Shown: positions 49,185 through 57,257 of the stretch, piece by piece
How positions within the stretch are numbered: the first letter of the stretch is position 1
Layout of the letters: every line of letters starts with the position of its first letter
NCBI GenBank assembly: GCA_964246015.1
Contig: CAXTPG010000008.1
Span: 7,048 to 71,047, forward strand
Source: JBBROS01 sp964246015
GTDB lineage: Bacteria > Pseudomonadota > Alphaproteobacteria > Acetobacterales > Acetobacteraceae
DNA: 64,000 nucleotides
Direction: 5' to 3'
Notes under the pieces: model-generated
The model's input: only the letters and a program-made list of their open reading frames with translations
Databases searched by the model: none
Told to the model about the DNA's origin: nothing
Program-made: the position numbers and the translations under genes

Positions 49185-49870
49185 CGCCCCAGCAGCACGT
49201 GCATGCGCCGGGCGATCAGCTCCGACAGCAGCAGGCCCGCGATCGCCAGCACGAACGATACGATCGACAGCTTGGCCGCGGTCGCCTCACCACCGGGGAC
49301 CTGGGTCGCGGCATAGATCGCGAGCGGCAGCGTCTGCGTCTCGCCCTGGATGTTGGACGCGAAGGTGATGACGGCGCCGAACTCGCCCAGCCCCGCCGCG
49401 AAGGCGACGACCGCGCCCGCCAGCACCCCGGGCGCCATCAGCGGCAGGGTCACGGTCACGAACCGGTCGAACGGCCCGGCGCCCAGGGTCCGCGCCGCCG
49501 CCTCGAGCCCCGGATCGACGCTTTCCAGCGACAGCCGGATCGCCCGGACCATCAGCGGAAAGGCCATCACCCCGGTTGCAAGCGCAGCCCCGGTGCTGGT
49601 GAACACCAGCCGCACGCCGAACCACTCCAGCAACGGCGCGCCCAACGGGCCACGCACGCCGAACAGCAGCAGCAGCCCCCAGCCGACGACGACGGGCGGC
49701 ATCACGAGCGGCAGATGCACCAGCGCATCCAGCAGCGAACGGCCCCAGAACCGGCCCCGGGCGAGCGCATACGCCGCCAGCACCGCCAGCGGCAACCCCA
49801 CGGCCACGCTGCGGGCGGCAACAGACAGGCTCAGGCGGACGGCCTGCCACTCATCCGGGGTCAACCACAT
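49181..49870 (-). CDS. modB: Molybdate ABC transporter permease
   Basis: A 229-residue permease with about five helices. LTPDEWQAVRLSLSVAARSVAVGLPLAVLAAYALARG (parts quoted) is the ModB start, VHLPLVMPPVVVGWGLLLLFG the conserved second segment, and the EAA loop is AARTLGAGPFDRFVTVTLPLMAPGVLAG. FAAGLGEFGAVITFASNIQGETQTLPLAIY is the family signature. It would form the channel for molybdate with ModC. The expected modA is not present; upstream there are only a ten-codon frame and a ModE-box-like site. Confidence 0.94.
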   Translation of the reverse strand: MWLTPDEWQAVRLSLSVAARSVAVGLPLAVLAAYALARGRFWGRSLLDALVHLPLVMPPVVVGWGLLLLFGVRGPLGAPLLEWFGVRLVFTSTGAALATGVMAFPLMVRAIRLSLESVDPGLEAAARTLGAGPFDRFVTVTLPLMAPGVLAGAVVAFAAGLGEFGAVITFASNIQGETQTLPLAIYAATQVPGGEATAAKLSIVSFVLAIAGLLLSELIARRMHVLLGR

Positions 49871-49876
49871 GGGTGC

Positions 49877-49909
49877 TCAGGCGACGAACAGGACGAGACG
49901 GCGGCGCAT
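49877..49909 (-). pseudogene. Ten-codon frame before modB, possible modA remnant
   Basis: Minus strand ATG at 49909 encodes MRRRLVLFVA and then TGA at 49879-49877, six bases before the modB ATG. The peptide looks like the positively charged start and hydrophobic core of a Sec signal peptide. As modA normally occupies this position in modABC, this may be what is left after a deletion, or it may be a leader peptide. It sits between the ModE-box-like palindrome and modB. Confidence 0.4.
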
Positions 49910-49924
49910 GCGTGATCCCCGATC

Positions 49925-49948
49925 CGCTATGTCGGGTGAGGCATAGCG
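49925..49948. promoter_or_regulatory. ModE-box-like palindrome upstream of modBC
   Basis: CGCTATG, ten bases, CATAGCG: 7-bp perfect arms in a 24-bp element. It has the same length and layout as the E. coli modA operator as I remember it (CGTTATAT-N8-ACATAACG). It lies 55 bp upstream of modB and 16 bp upstream of the ten-codon frame, the right place for molybdate-dependent repression by the ModE-type protein encoded at 47753. Confidence 0.65.
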
Positions 49949-49989
49949 ACGAGGACCGGCCGCGGCAACCGCGGGCCTGGGCTAGTGTC

Positions 49990-50385
49990 CTAGTCTCGAT
50001 GCTGAGCCATGCGGCCGATGGCGCCGACGAGGCAATCGACGTCATAGGGTTTGTGGAAGAAGGCGACGGGCTGGCCGATGCGGCGGGCGCGACCCTCGGA
50101 CTCCGGGCGGCCGGACACGAAGACCACGGGTAGGCCGGGGTGGATCTCGCGGGCGTGCTCGGCGAGGCCGATGCCATCGATGACGCCGGGCATGGTGACG
50201 TCCGTCAGCAGGACGGCGTATCCGTCCTCGGCCAGCAGGATCGCGGCCTCGTCGCCGGTGCAGATCGCGGTGACGTCGAAGCCCGCGTCTTCGAGCATCT
50301 CCGCCATGAGCTCGCGGATCAGGGGCTCGTCCTCGACGAGGAGAATCTTCGCGTCGCGCAGCAAGGAGGCCAAATCGTCACCCAT
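49990..50385 (-). CDS. Stand-alone CheY-like response regulator receiver
   Basis: A 131-residue single receiver domain. AKILLVEDEPLIRELMAEMLEDAGF holds the acidic pocket, YAVLLTDVTMPG the phospho-acceptor Asp, VVFVSGRPES the Thr/Ser switch position and FFHKPYDVD the conserved Lys. There is no output domain, so it should act by protein contact, as in phosphorelays or general-stress and cell-cycle pathways of alphaproteobacteria. No kinase lies beside it. The ATG at 50385 was chosen over an upstream frame start at 50505, since homologues start near the receiver. Confidence 0.9.
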   Translation of the reverse strand: MGDDLASLLRDAKILLVEDEPLIRELMAEMLEDAGFDVTAICTGDEAAILLAEDGYAVLLTDVTMPGVIDGIGLAEHAREIHPGLPVVFVSGRPESEGRARRIGQPVAFFHKPYDVDCLVGAIGRMAQHRD

Positions 50386-50494
50386 GAGTCCCGTACCCTC
50401 AACGCCCGAAGTGTACGAAAAGATGCAGAGCGACCGCGCACGGTTTTCGGACCGCCCGTTGACGGCAGGCCCGGTCCTGCGAGAGGGATAGGGC

Positions 50495-51865
50495 GTGCTG
50501 TTCAACTCCCAAGCCTTCGTGCTGGCGTTCCTGCCGCCCGTGCTGGCGCTGTACTACGCGGCGCGCACGACGCCGCAGCGGCAGGCGGTGCTGGTCGCGG
50601 CGTCGCTGCTGTTCTACGGCGGATGGGATTGGCGGTTCGTGCCGGCCTTGGCGGGATTGACGGTCGCGAACTGGGCCGTTGCACGCTGGTGGGGCGCGGT
50701 GCGGCGGGACTGGGTGCTGGTGCTTGGCATCATGCTGAACCTGGGCGTGCTGGGCGTATGCAAATATGCGAACTTCCTGGGGGCGAATGTCGCGGCGGCC
50801 CTGGGGCTGGGGTGGGACCCGCTGCCGATCATCCTGCCGCTCGGGGTCAGTTTCTTCACCTTCCAGAAGATCTCCTACCTCGTCGACCTTCGGCGGGGGG
50901 ACAGGCACGTGTATGGGCTGCTGGAGTTCTCGGCGTTCGTGACGTTCTTTCCGCAACTGATCGCCGGGCCGCTGGTGCGGCACAACGAGATGATCCCACA
51001 ATTCGCGCGCGATCCCCGCGGGGAGGTGGCGTGGGAGAACCTGTCGCGGGGCGCGTTGCTGTTCGTGATCGGGTTCGCGAAGAAGGCGGGGATCGCCGAC
51101 ACCGCGGCGCTGACCTGCGACCCGGTGTTTGCGAAGGCGGCGCTGGGGCCGGTGGGTGCGGCGGAGGCGTGGGCGGGGGCGGGGGCGTATGCGCTTCAGA
51201 TCCTGTTCGACTTCTCCGGCTATTCCGACATGGCGATCGGGCTGGGGCGGATGTTCGGGCTGCGTCTTCCCATCAACTTCGATGCGCCGTACCGGGCGGT
51301 GGGGATTCGGGACTTCTGGCGGCGGTGGCACATCACGCTCAGCCGGTTCCTGCGGGATTACGTGTATGTGCCGCTGGGCGGCAACCGCCGGGGTGCGTGG
51401 CGGCAGGCGGGGAACGTCGTGGCCACCATGCTGCTGGGCGGGCTGTGGCACGGGGCCGCGTGGACGTTCGTCGCCTGGGGCGGGGCGCACGGGGTGGCGC
51501 TGGCGATCGAGGGCGCGTGGGCGCGCACGGGGTGGCGCGTGCCGCGGGCGCTGGGGTGGGGGCTGACCTTGCTGTTCGTCGTGCAGGCCTGGGTGCTGTT
51601 CCGCTCGCCCGACTTCGGCACCGCCCTTCGCGTCTATGCCGGGATGGCGGGGTTGGAAGGGCTGGGGCGCGTCAAGGTCGAGGCATGGCCGGTCCTGGCG
51701 CTGGCCGCCCTCGTGGCGGTGCTGGGACCGACGAGCCAGCAGGTGGCGCTGGAACGGCTGCGGGCGAACCGTTGGGTGGCGGCGGGCGCCGGGGCGGCCT
51801 TGGCTGGGCTGCTGCTGCTGGCGGGCGGGCGCGTGCCGAACGAGTTCATCTATTTCCAGTTCTGA
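50495..51865 (+). CDS. MBOAT-family O-acyltransferase (AlgI/DltB-like)
   Basis: A 456-residue membrane-bound O-acyltransferase. MLFNSQAFVLAFLPPVLALYYAA is the usual start, with GVLGVCKYANFLGAN and LPLGVSFFTFQKISYLVDLRRG following. AFVTFFPQLIAGPLVRHNEMIPQ is the hallmark segment, and the catalytic His region is GGLWHGAAWTFVAWGGAHGVAL, after RRWHITLSRFLRDYVYVPLGGN. It transfers acyl groups, usually acetyl, to exported polysaccharides or other envelope polymers. The start is a GTG at 50495. The next gene encodes a probable SGNH-type partner, like the AlgI-AlgJ pairing. Confidence 0.94.
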   Translation: MLFNSQAFVLAFLPPVLALYYAARTTPQRQAVLVAASLLFYGGWDWRFVPALAGLTVANWAVARWWGAVRRDWVLVLGIMLNLGVLGVCKYANFLGANVAAALGLGWDPLPIILPLGVSFFTFQKISYLVDLRRGDRHVYGLLEFSAFVTFFPQLIAGPLVRHNEMIPQFARDPRGEVAWENLSRGALLFVIGFAKKAGIADTAALTCDPVFAKAALGPVGAAEAWAGAGAYALQILFDFSGYSDMAIGLGRMFGLRLPINFDAPYRAVGIRDFWRRWHITLSRFLRDYVYVPLGGNRRGAWRQAGNVVATMLLGGLWHGAAWTFVAWGGAHGVALAIEGAWARTGWRVPRALGWGLTLLFVVQAWVLFRSPDFGTALRVYAGMAGLEGLGRVKVEAWPVLALAALVAVLGPTSQQVALERLRANRWVAAGAGAALAGLLLLAGGRVPNEFIYFQF

Positions 51866-51911
51866 CGCCTGGCGCCGCTTCGGGCGGGTCTTCGCGCTCG
51901 CGGCGCTGGGC

Positions 51912-52853
51912 GTGCTGGGGCTGCTGTACGGGTTCGTCGCCGTGGTCGATCCCTGGGACACGCTGCCGCTGTCGCCGCCGCTGAAGCGGGTGCCCATCAG
52001 CAGCAATGCGCGCTTCTCGTTCCCGGCGCTGGCGCGCAGCCCGCGCTTCGATTCCGTCGTGCTGGGGACGTCGACGCTGCGGCTGCTGCAGCCCGTGCAG
52101 CTCGATCCCGTGCTGGGGACCCGGTTCGCGAATCTTGCAATGAACAGCGCCACGCCCTGGGAGCAGATGCAGATGCTGGGCGTGTTCGCCCGGGCGCATC
52201 CGGCGCCCAAGGCCGTCGTGATCGGCATCGACATGGCGTGGTGCGGGGCGTCCAACGACCGGCTGACTCCGCGGCCATTCCCCGAATACATGTATCGCGC
52301 GAACCTGTGGCCGGCGTACCGGGAGATGTTGACGCCCTATGCGGTGCAGGAGGCGGCGAACCAGTTCGCGGTCATGACCGGGCTCAAGCGGCGGCGCTAT
52401 GGGATGGACGGCTACACCAGCTTCGTGCCGGACGAGCGCGCGTATGACTCCGCCCGCGTCGATGCCGCCTTCGGACGATGGCCGCCGGTGGACGCGACGC
52501 CCGCCACGCCCGGCGGCGCCCATCCGCTGCCGGCGCTGGACCTGCTGGGCCCCGCCTTGGCCACGCTGCCGCAGTCGACGCGTGTGACGCTGGTGTTCCC
52601 GCCCATCCACGAAAGCCAGCATGGCGCGCCCGGCACGGTGACGGCGGCGCGATGGGCCGCGTGCAAGGCCGCGGCAGCGGCGATCGCGGCGACGCGCGGG
52701 GCGGCGGTGCTGGACTTCCTGTTCGCCAGCCCCATCACGACGGACCGGGCGCATTACTGGGACCCCCTGCATTTCCGGGAGGGCGTGGCGGCGCGGGTGG
52801 CGGCGGTGCTGGGCGGCGCGACCGGGGACGACGTCAGGAGGCCGGCGCCGTAG
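51912..52853 (+). CDS. SGNH-like membrane-anchored protein paired with MBOAT
   Basis: At least 313 residues. After a hydrophobic N-terminal anchor (VLGLLYGFVAVVDPWD), SVVLGTSTLRLLQP is a block-I-like Ser motif and YWDPLHFREGVAARV a DxxH-like motif, the arrangement of AlgJ/AlgX/DHHW-type acetyltransferase partners. VVIGIDMAWCG lies between. These periplasmic proteins finish the acyl transfer begun by MBOAT enzymes. The start is a problem: the anchor seems to begin further upstream, around 51870, but no ATG, GTG or TTG exists in frame there; the GTG at 51912 truncates the helix. An ATT at 51852, overlapping the MBOAT stop, would restore it. Confidence 0.8.
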   Translation: MLGLLYGFVAVVDPWDTLPLSPPLKRVPISSNARFSFPALARSPRFDSVVLGTSTLRLLQPVQLDPVLGTRFANLAMNSATPWEQMQMLGVFARAHPAPKAVVIGIDMAWCGASNDRLTPRPFPEYMYRANLWPAYREMLTPYAVQEAANQFAVMTGLKRRRYGMDGYTSFVPDERAYDSARVDAAFGRWPPVDATPATPGGAHPLPALDLLGPALATLPQSTRVTLVFPPIHESQHGAPGTVTAARWAACKAAAAAIAATRGAAVLDFLFASPITTDRAHYWDPLHFREGVAARVAAVLGGATGDDVRRPAP

Positions 52854-52883
52854 CGCCGACGCCGGCCGGCCCACCGCACGATG

Positions 52884-53771
52884 TCACTGCGCCGCCATTG
52901 CCGCCGCAAACGCCGCCGTGTTGTGCCGCAGCATGTCGAGGTATGTCGCCGCCGGGCCGCCCGGTGGGGAAAGGCTGTCGGAATAGACGGCGGGCCCCAC
53001 GATGGCGCCGGATTCCCGGGCCAGGGTCTCGGCCAGGCGCGGGTCGGCCATCGTCTCGACGAAGACGGCGCGGATGCGGTCGCGGCGGATTTGGGCGGCG
53101 AGGCGGGCCAGGTCGCGGGGCGTGGGCTCGGCGTCGGTGCTGAGCCCCTGCGCCGCGCGGAACCGGATGCCGTAGCGGGCGCCGTAATAGCCGAAGGCGT
53201 CGTGGCTGGTGATGACCTGGCGCTTGTCCGGCGGGATCGCGGCCATGGCGCGCTCGATCGCCGCGTCGGCCTCGGCGATCTCGGCCGCGAAGGCACGGGC
53301 GCGGGCGGCATAGTCCGGCGCGCCGGCCGGGTCCGCCTTGCCGAGGCCCGCGGCGATGGCGGCGACCATCGTCGCGGCGTTGCGCGGGTCCTGCCAGATG
53401 TGCGGGTCGGTGACGGTCTTGCCGCCCTCCTGGAAGCTGCGCGGACGCACCCCGGCGCTGGCGACGATCCGCTGCCCGGCGAACCCGGCACTGCGGGCCA
53501 TGCGGTTCATCCAGCCCTCCAGCCCCAGCCCGTTCTCGACGAGCACGGCGGCGTCCTTGAGGCGCAGCAGGTCGCTGGGCCGCGGCTGGAAGGTATGGGC
53601 GTCGGCGCCGGGGCCGACGAGCGAGGCGACCGCAACCCGGTCTCCGCCCACCCGCGCCGCGAGGTCGCCCAGGATGCTGAAAGTCGCGACGACAGACAGG
53701 CGGCCCTGGGCGGACACGAGGCGGGGCGCACAGGCCAGCAACGACCCCGACAGCAGCAGGCGACGGCGCAT
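52884..53771 (-). CDS. znuA: Zinc/manganese-type ABC substrate-binding protein (ZnuA-like)
   Basis: A 295-residue cluster-9 metal-binding protein with signal peptide MRRRLLLSGSLLACAPRLVSA. LSVVATFSILGDLAARVGGDRV starts the fold, and metal ligands are visible as His in GADAHTFQPRPSD, PHIWQDPRN and ITSHDAFGYYGARYG, with Asp in the SDSL region (YSDSLSPPGG). The His-rich loop seen in many zinc-specific ZnuA proteins is missing, so manganese is not excluded. Permease and ATPase genes are not adjacent. A Zur-box-like palindrome lies 15 bp upstream. Confidence 0.92.
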   Translation of the reverse strand: MRRRLLLSGSLLACAPRLVSAQGRLSVVATFSILGDLAARVGGDRVAVASLVGPGADAHTFQPRPSDLLRLKDAAVLVENGLGLEGWMNRMARSAGFAGQRIVASAGVRPRSFQEGGKTVTDPHIWQDPRNAATMVAAIAAGLGKADPAGAPDYAARARAFAAEIAEADAAIERAMAAIPPDKRQVITSHDAFGYYGARYGIRFRAAQGLSTDAEPTPRDLARLAAQIRRDRIRAVFVETMADPRLAETLARESGAIVGPAVYSDSLSPPGGPAATYLDMLRHNTAAFAAAMAAQ

Positions 53772-53785
53772 CCGGCTTTCTCCGT

Positions 53786-53799
53786 GATATTATAACATC
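53786..53799. promoter_or_regulatory. Zur-box-like palindrome before the metal-binding protein gene
   Basis: GATATTATAACATC is palindromic apart from one pair (GAT-x-TTATAA-x-ATC). It matches the core of alphaproteobacterial Zur sites as I recall them (ATGTTATAACAT type), and stands out in otherwise GC-rich sequence. It lies immediately upstream of the znuA-like start on the minus strand and near the 5' end of the divergent peptidase gene. Confidence 0.55.
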
Positions 53800-53854
53800 C
53801 TTGGACGATCCGACCGACGCGCGCAAGATGTTGCAGCGCGGCCCGGCCTCTCGC

Positions 53855-54574
53855 ATGGTGCGCGCCATGCCGCCCCCAGCGACGAAGACGAGCGAATCGG
53901 TGCTGCTGCCGCACGGCCCCACGCCCGTCCAGTGGCGGCGTAGCGCACGCGCGCGGCGGATCAGCCTGCGCATCGATCCGCGCGAGGGCGGCGTCATCGT
54001 GACCCTTCCTGCCCGGGCGGCGCAGGCAGCGGGACGCGCGCTGCTGATGGACCATGCGGGATGGGTTGCGGACCGGCTGGCACGGCTGCCGACGCCGGTC
54101 GACCTGCAGGACGGGGCCGAGGTGAAGCTGGATGGCGCCCCGCTCACGATCCGCCACACCCCGGGCAGCCGGGGTGCACGGCTGGCGGACGGGGCGTTGC
54201 TGGTGGGCGGCGCCGCGGAGTTCCTGCCCCGGCGCGTCACCGACTTCCTGCGGGCGGAGGCAAAGCGCCGCCTCGGCGCCGCGGCCCTGGCCAAGGCGGC
54301 GGGGGCCGGATTGCGGGCGCGGCGGGTGGTGGTGAAGGACACCCGCACGCGGTGGGGGAGCTGCACGGCGGACGGCACGCTGATGTTCTCGTGGCGGCTG
54401 ATCATGGCGCCGCCCCTGGTCCAGGACTACGTGGTGGCGCACGAGGTCGCCCACCTGCGGCACATGGACCACAGCCCGCGCTTCTGGTCCCTGGTGGCCG
54501 AACTCACGCCGCATCGGGCGGCGGCGATGCGCTGGCTGTCCACGGGGGCCGCCGGCCTGATGCGCGTCGGATGA
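53855..54574 (+). CDS. YgjP/DUF45-type metallopeptidase
   Basis: About 239 residues. WRRSARARRISLRIDPREGGVIVTLP is the DUF45 N-terminal strand set, VVVKDTRTRWGSCTADGTLMFSWRLIMAPP the conserved WGSC region, and YVVAHEVAHLRHMDHSPRFW the zinc motif HExxH with a downstream His. Known relatives (E. coli YgjP and SprT-like proteins) are poorly characterised zinc proteases. The start is uncertain: in-frame candidates are TTG 53801, ATG 53828, ATG 53855 and ATG 53867, and the family domain begins only after residue ~20. The stop overlaps the next gene by four bases. Confidence 0.88.
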   Translation: MVRAMPPPATKTSESVLLPHGPTPVQWRRSARARRISLRIDPREGGVIVTLPARAAQAAGRALLMDHAGWVADRLARLPTPVDLQDGAEVKLDGAPLTIRHTPGSRGARLADGALLVGGAAEFLPRRVTDFLRAEAKRRLGAAALAKAAGAGLRARRVVVKDTRTRWGSCTADGTLMFSWRLIMAPPLVQDYVVAHEVAHLRHMDHSPRFWSLVAELTPHRAAAMRWLSTGAAGLMRVG

Positions 54575-56004
54575 CGGGACAAGCGGACGATCTGCCGATC
54601 TGCGTGGACCTCGACGGGACGCTCGTGCGGTCGGACACGCTGGTCGAGGGGCTGCTCCAGCTCGGGCTCGGCCTCGTCGGCGCCGCGCTGGTGTTGCGCA
54701 GCAGCGGCCGGGCCGCGCTGAAGGCGCACGTCGCGAGGGCCGCCCCGCTCGACGCGGCTCGGCTGCCCTACGACGAACGCCTGGTCGCATGGCTGCGCGC
54801 ACGCAAGGCGGAGGGCGCGCGGCTGGTGCTGTCGACGGCCGCGGATGCGCGGGTCGCCGGGGCGGTCGCCGCCCATCTGGGCCTGTTCGACGAGGTGATG
54901 TCGTCGGACGGCACGCGGAACAACAAGGGTGCCGAGAAGGCCGCCAGCCTGGCCGGGCGCTTCGGCCGCGGCGGCTACATCTACGCCGGCAACGATCGCG
55001 AGGACCTGCCCGCTTGGGCCGCGTCGGGCGGCGTCATCACGGTGAATGCGAGCGAGGCGGTGCGGGCGCAGGCCGTCCGGCTGGCGCCCGTTCACGCCGA
55101 CTTCCCGCCACTGCCCGTCCTCCGCCCGGCGCTCAGGGCCCTGCGTCCGCACCAATGGGTCAAGAACCTGCTGGTGTTCGTGCCGATCTTCACGGCCCAT
55201 GCGCTGACCCAGGGTGCCGCCTGGCTGGGCGCGATCGGCATGTTCGTCGCCTTCTGCCTGACGGCGTCCGGCATCTATCTGGTGAACGACCTGCTGGATC
55301 TGCAAGCCGACCGGGCGCATCCACGCAAACGCCGGCGTGCGCTCGCCAGCGGCGCCCTGCCGCTGCTGACCGGCGCGGCGATGGCGCCCTCGCTCGTGCT
55401 GCTCGGGTTCGGCATCGGCGTCGCGGCGGGCGCGGGCATGGTGGTGCTGCTGTACGCGGCCATGTCGCTCGCCTATTCGCTGATCCTCAAGCAGAAGCCG
55501 CTCGTCGACGTGCTGATGCTCGCCGGGCTGTACACGATCCGGCTGTTCGGAGGCGGAGAGGCGACGGGACACCGGCTGTCGTTGTGGCTGCTCGCCTTCT
55601 CCAGCTTCCTGTTCCTCGGTCTGGCGATCGTGAAGCGGGTGGGCGAGCTGCGCGAGGCGGACCGGCACGACCCCGGCATGGTGCCCCGGCGCGGCTACAG
55701 CGCAGGCGACGCCGCGATCATGCAGCAATTCGGCATCTGCGCGTCCTTCGCGTCCTGCATCGTGCTCGCGCTCTATGTGCAGAGCGAGGCGGCGACAGGG
55801 CCCTACGGCGCGCCGGAGCTGCTGTGGTTCGTCGTGCCGCTGATCCTGTTCTGGCAGATGCGCCTGTGGTTGGCGACCGAGCGGGGCTACATGCACGACG
55901 ACCCGATCATCTACGCAGCCCGGGACTGGGTATCGTGGGTGGTCGGTGCCTGCACGCTCGGGGTCCTGCTCGGCGCCACCTCCGGCGTGTTCGCCGTCCG
56001 TTGA
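54571..56004 (+). CDS. HAD-UbiA fusion prenyltransferase (DPPR synthase-like)
   Basis: A 477-residue two-domain protein. Residues 1-190 are a HAD hydrolase: ICVDLDGTLVRSDTL (DxDGT), VLSTAADARVAGAV (motif II) and YIYAGNDREDLPAW (motif IV). Residues ~195-477 are a UbiA prenyltransferase: ALRPHQWVKNLLVFVPIF, IYLVNDLLDLQADRAHPRKRRRALASG (NDxxDxxxD metal motif), and VKRVGELREADRH. The RPHQWVKN and HPxKRxR patterns are those of decaprenyl-phosphate phosphoribosyltransferase, whose product is dephosphorylated; the fused HAD could do that step. A membrane glycosyltransferase gene follows with a TTGA overlap, consistent with a polyprenyl-pentose donor system. Confidence 0.9.
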   Translation: MTGQADDLPICVDLDGTLVRSDTLVEGLLQLGLGLVGAALVLRSSGRAALKAHVARAAPLDAARLPYDERLVAWLRARKAEGARLVLSTAADARVAGAVAAHLGLFDEVMSSDGTRNNKGAEKAASLAGRFGRGGYIYAGNDREDLPAWAASGGVITVNASEAVRAQAVRLAPVHADFPPLPVLRPALRALRPHQWVKNLLVFVPIFTAHALTQGAAWLGAIGMFVAFCLTASGIYLVNDLLDLQADRAHPRKRRRALASGALPLLTGAAMAPSLVLLGFGIGVAAGAGMVVLLYAAMSLAYSLILKQKPLVDVLMLAGLYTIRLFGGGEATGHRLSLWLLAFSSFLFLGLAIVKRVGELREADRHDPGMVPRRGYSAGDAAIMQQFGICASFASCIVLALYVQSEAATGPYGAPELLWFVVPLILFWQMRLWLATERGYMHDDPIIYAARDWVSWVVGACTLGVLLGATSGVFAVR

Positions 56005-57257
56005 CCGCCTCGCCCGCCTGGACGCGTCGTGAGTCGGCGGTGCTTGCGGCCGTGCTGGCGGTGGCGCTGGCCGCCCGGATGGCGGCTGCGGCGGTGATTG
56101 AATCGCCGCTCGAGAGCGACTACCTCGCTTACTGGCTGATGGCGAAGGGCGGGGTGGAGGGCCACGGACTGGTCAACCTGGCCGGCCAGGTCACGGCGTT
56201 CTACAATATCGGCTACTCGCTGGTGCTGTGGGCGGTCTTCGCCGTGACCGGGCCGTCGATCGCAGCCGTCAAGGCGACCAATATCGCGCTGGGGGTCGTG
56301 ACCGTGCTGCTTGGGCATCTCGCCGGGCGGCAGTTGTTCCGGTCCTGGCAGGCAGGCGCGATGGCGGCCCTGCTGATGGCGACCTATGCGGAAGCGGTCG
56401 CCTACACGGCCTATGCCGCGAAGGAGAACCTGCTCAACCCGTTGCTGATGGCCCAATTGGCGCTGGTCGCAGGCCCGATCGGACGGCGGCTTCCGCTGAA
56501 TGCCGGCCTGTTCGGCGTGGCGACCGGCTGGGTCGCGATGGTGGGCAATGTCGGCATCTCGCTCCTGCCGGGCATGGTCGTGCAGGCATGGTTCGCGACC
56601 GGAACCCTGGCCCGGTTCGCCCGGTACGCGACCATCGCCCTCGTGCTGGCGGGCCTGACCATCGCGCCGCTGCTGTGGCGAAATCACGCGCTGTTCGGGC
56701 ACTGGGTGCTGAACAACAATGGCGGCCTCAACCTCTACATCGGCAACAATCCCAACGCGACGGGCCAGTTCCAGCCACTGGAGGACACCCCTGTCGGGAC
56801 CGAGGGCCGGGCGGTGCTGGAGCGTTCGGGGGAACAGGTGCTGGATGCGATGCTGCGACGGCTCGCGCTTCAGCACATGCAGGAGAACCCCGGCGCGACC
56901 CTGGCCCTCGCCGTGCGGAAGGCCGTCATGTTCTGGACGCCGCCGACGCATGCGGGACGCAGCGAGGGCACCGCCGAGCGCGCCGTGCGGATGATCTGGC
57001 TGGCACAATTCTACCTGATCTGCGGCCTGTTCGTGGCGGCGATGCTGCAATGGCGGCGGCACTGGCGCAGCCTGGTCGTGCTGCTGCTGTTCGTGGCCGG
57101 CTTCACTGCGGCGCACATGGCCTACTACGTCAGCGTCCGGTATCGGCTGCCCATCATGATGGTGCTGTGCCTGGGCGCGGGGTCGGCGGCGTGGGCCGGC
57201 CTTTCGGCATGGGCGGCGCAATCGGGGCCCGGGCCTAGGCGCACGGATGCGGGCTGA
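56001..57257 (+). CDS. GT-C-type membrane glycosyltransferase (PMT/ArnT-like)
   Basis: A 418-residue polytopic protein. The first helix AVLAAVLAVALAARMAAAAV is followed by the periplasmic SPLESDYLAYWLMAKGGVEGHGLV with an Asp typical of the GT-C donor site, and TAFYNIGYSLVLWAVFAVTGPS. At least nine helices follow, and NNNGGLNLYIGNNPNATGQF is a large periplasmic loop seen in dolichol-phosphate-mannosyltransferase-like proteins. The start is a TTG at 56001 overlapping the UbiA-type stop. It probably uses the polyprenyl-linked sugar made by its neighbour to modify an envelope glycan or protein. Confidence 0.85.
   Translation: MTASPAWTRRESAVLAAVLAVALAARMAAAAVIESPLESDYLAYWLMAKGGVEGHGLVNLAGQVTAFYNIGYSLVLWAVFAVTGPSIAAVKATNIALGVVTVLLGHLAGRQLFRSWQAGAMAALLMATYAEAVAYTAYAAKENLLNPLLMAQLALVAGPIGRRLPLNAGLFGVATGWVAMVGNVGISLLPGMVVQAWFATGTLARFARYATIALVLAGLTIAPLLWRNHALFGHWVLNNNGGLNLYIGNNPNATGQFQPLEDTPVGTEGRAVLERSGEQVLDAMLRRLALQHMQENPGATLALAVRKAVMFWTPPTHAGRSEGTAERAVRMIWLAQFYLICGLFVAAMLQWRRHWRSLVVLLLFVAGFTAAHMAYYVSVRYRLPIMMVLCLGAGSAAWAGLSAWAAQSGPGPRRTDAG

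Noticed and set aside
51845..51912. Sequencing frameshift fusing the MBOAT and SGNH-like genes
   Set aside because: The MBOAT protein ends at a normal position and the downstream protein is a known separate partner type. A fusion is not expected; the missing start codon is reported as an open question instead.
52884..53771. This binding protein as the missing ModA
   Set aside because: It has the HxF, PHIW and SHDAF metal-ligand histidines of cluster-9 zinc/manganese binders and a Zur-type site, and lacks ModA motifs.
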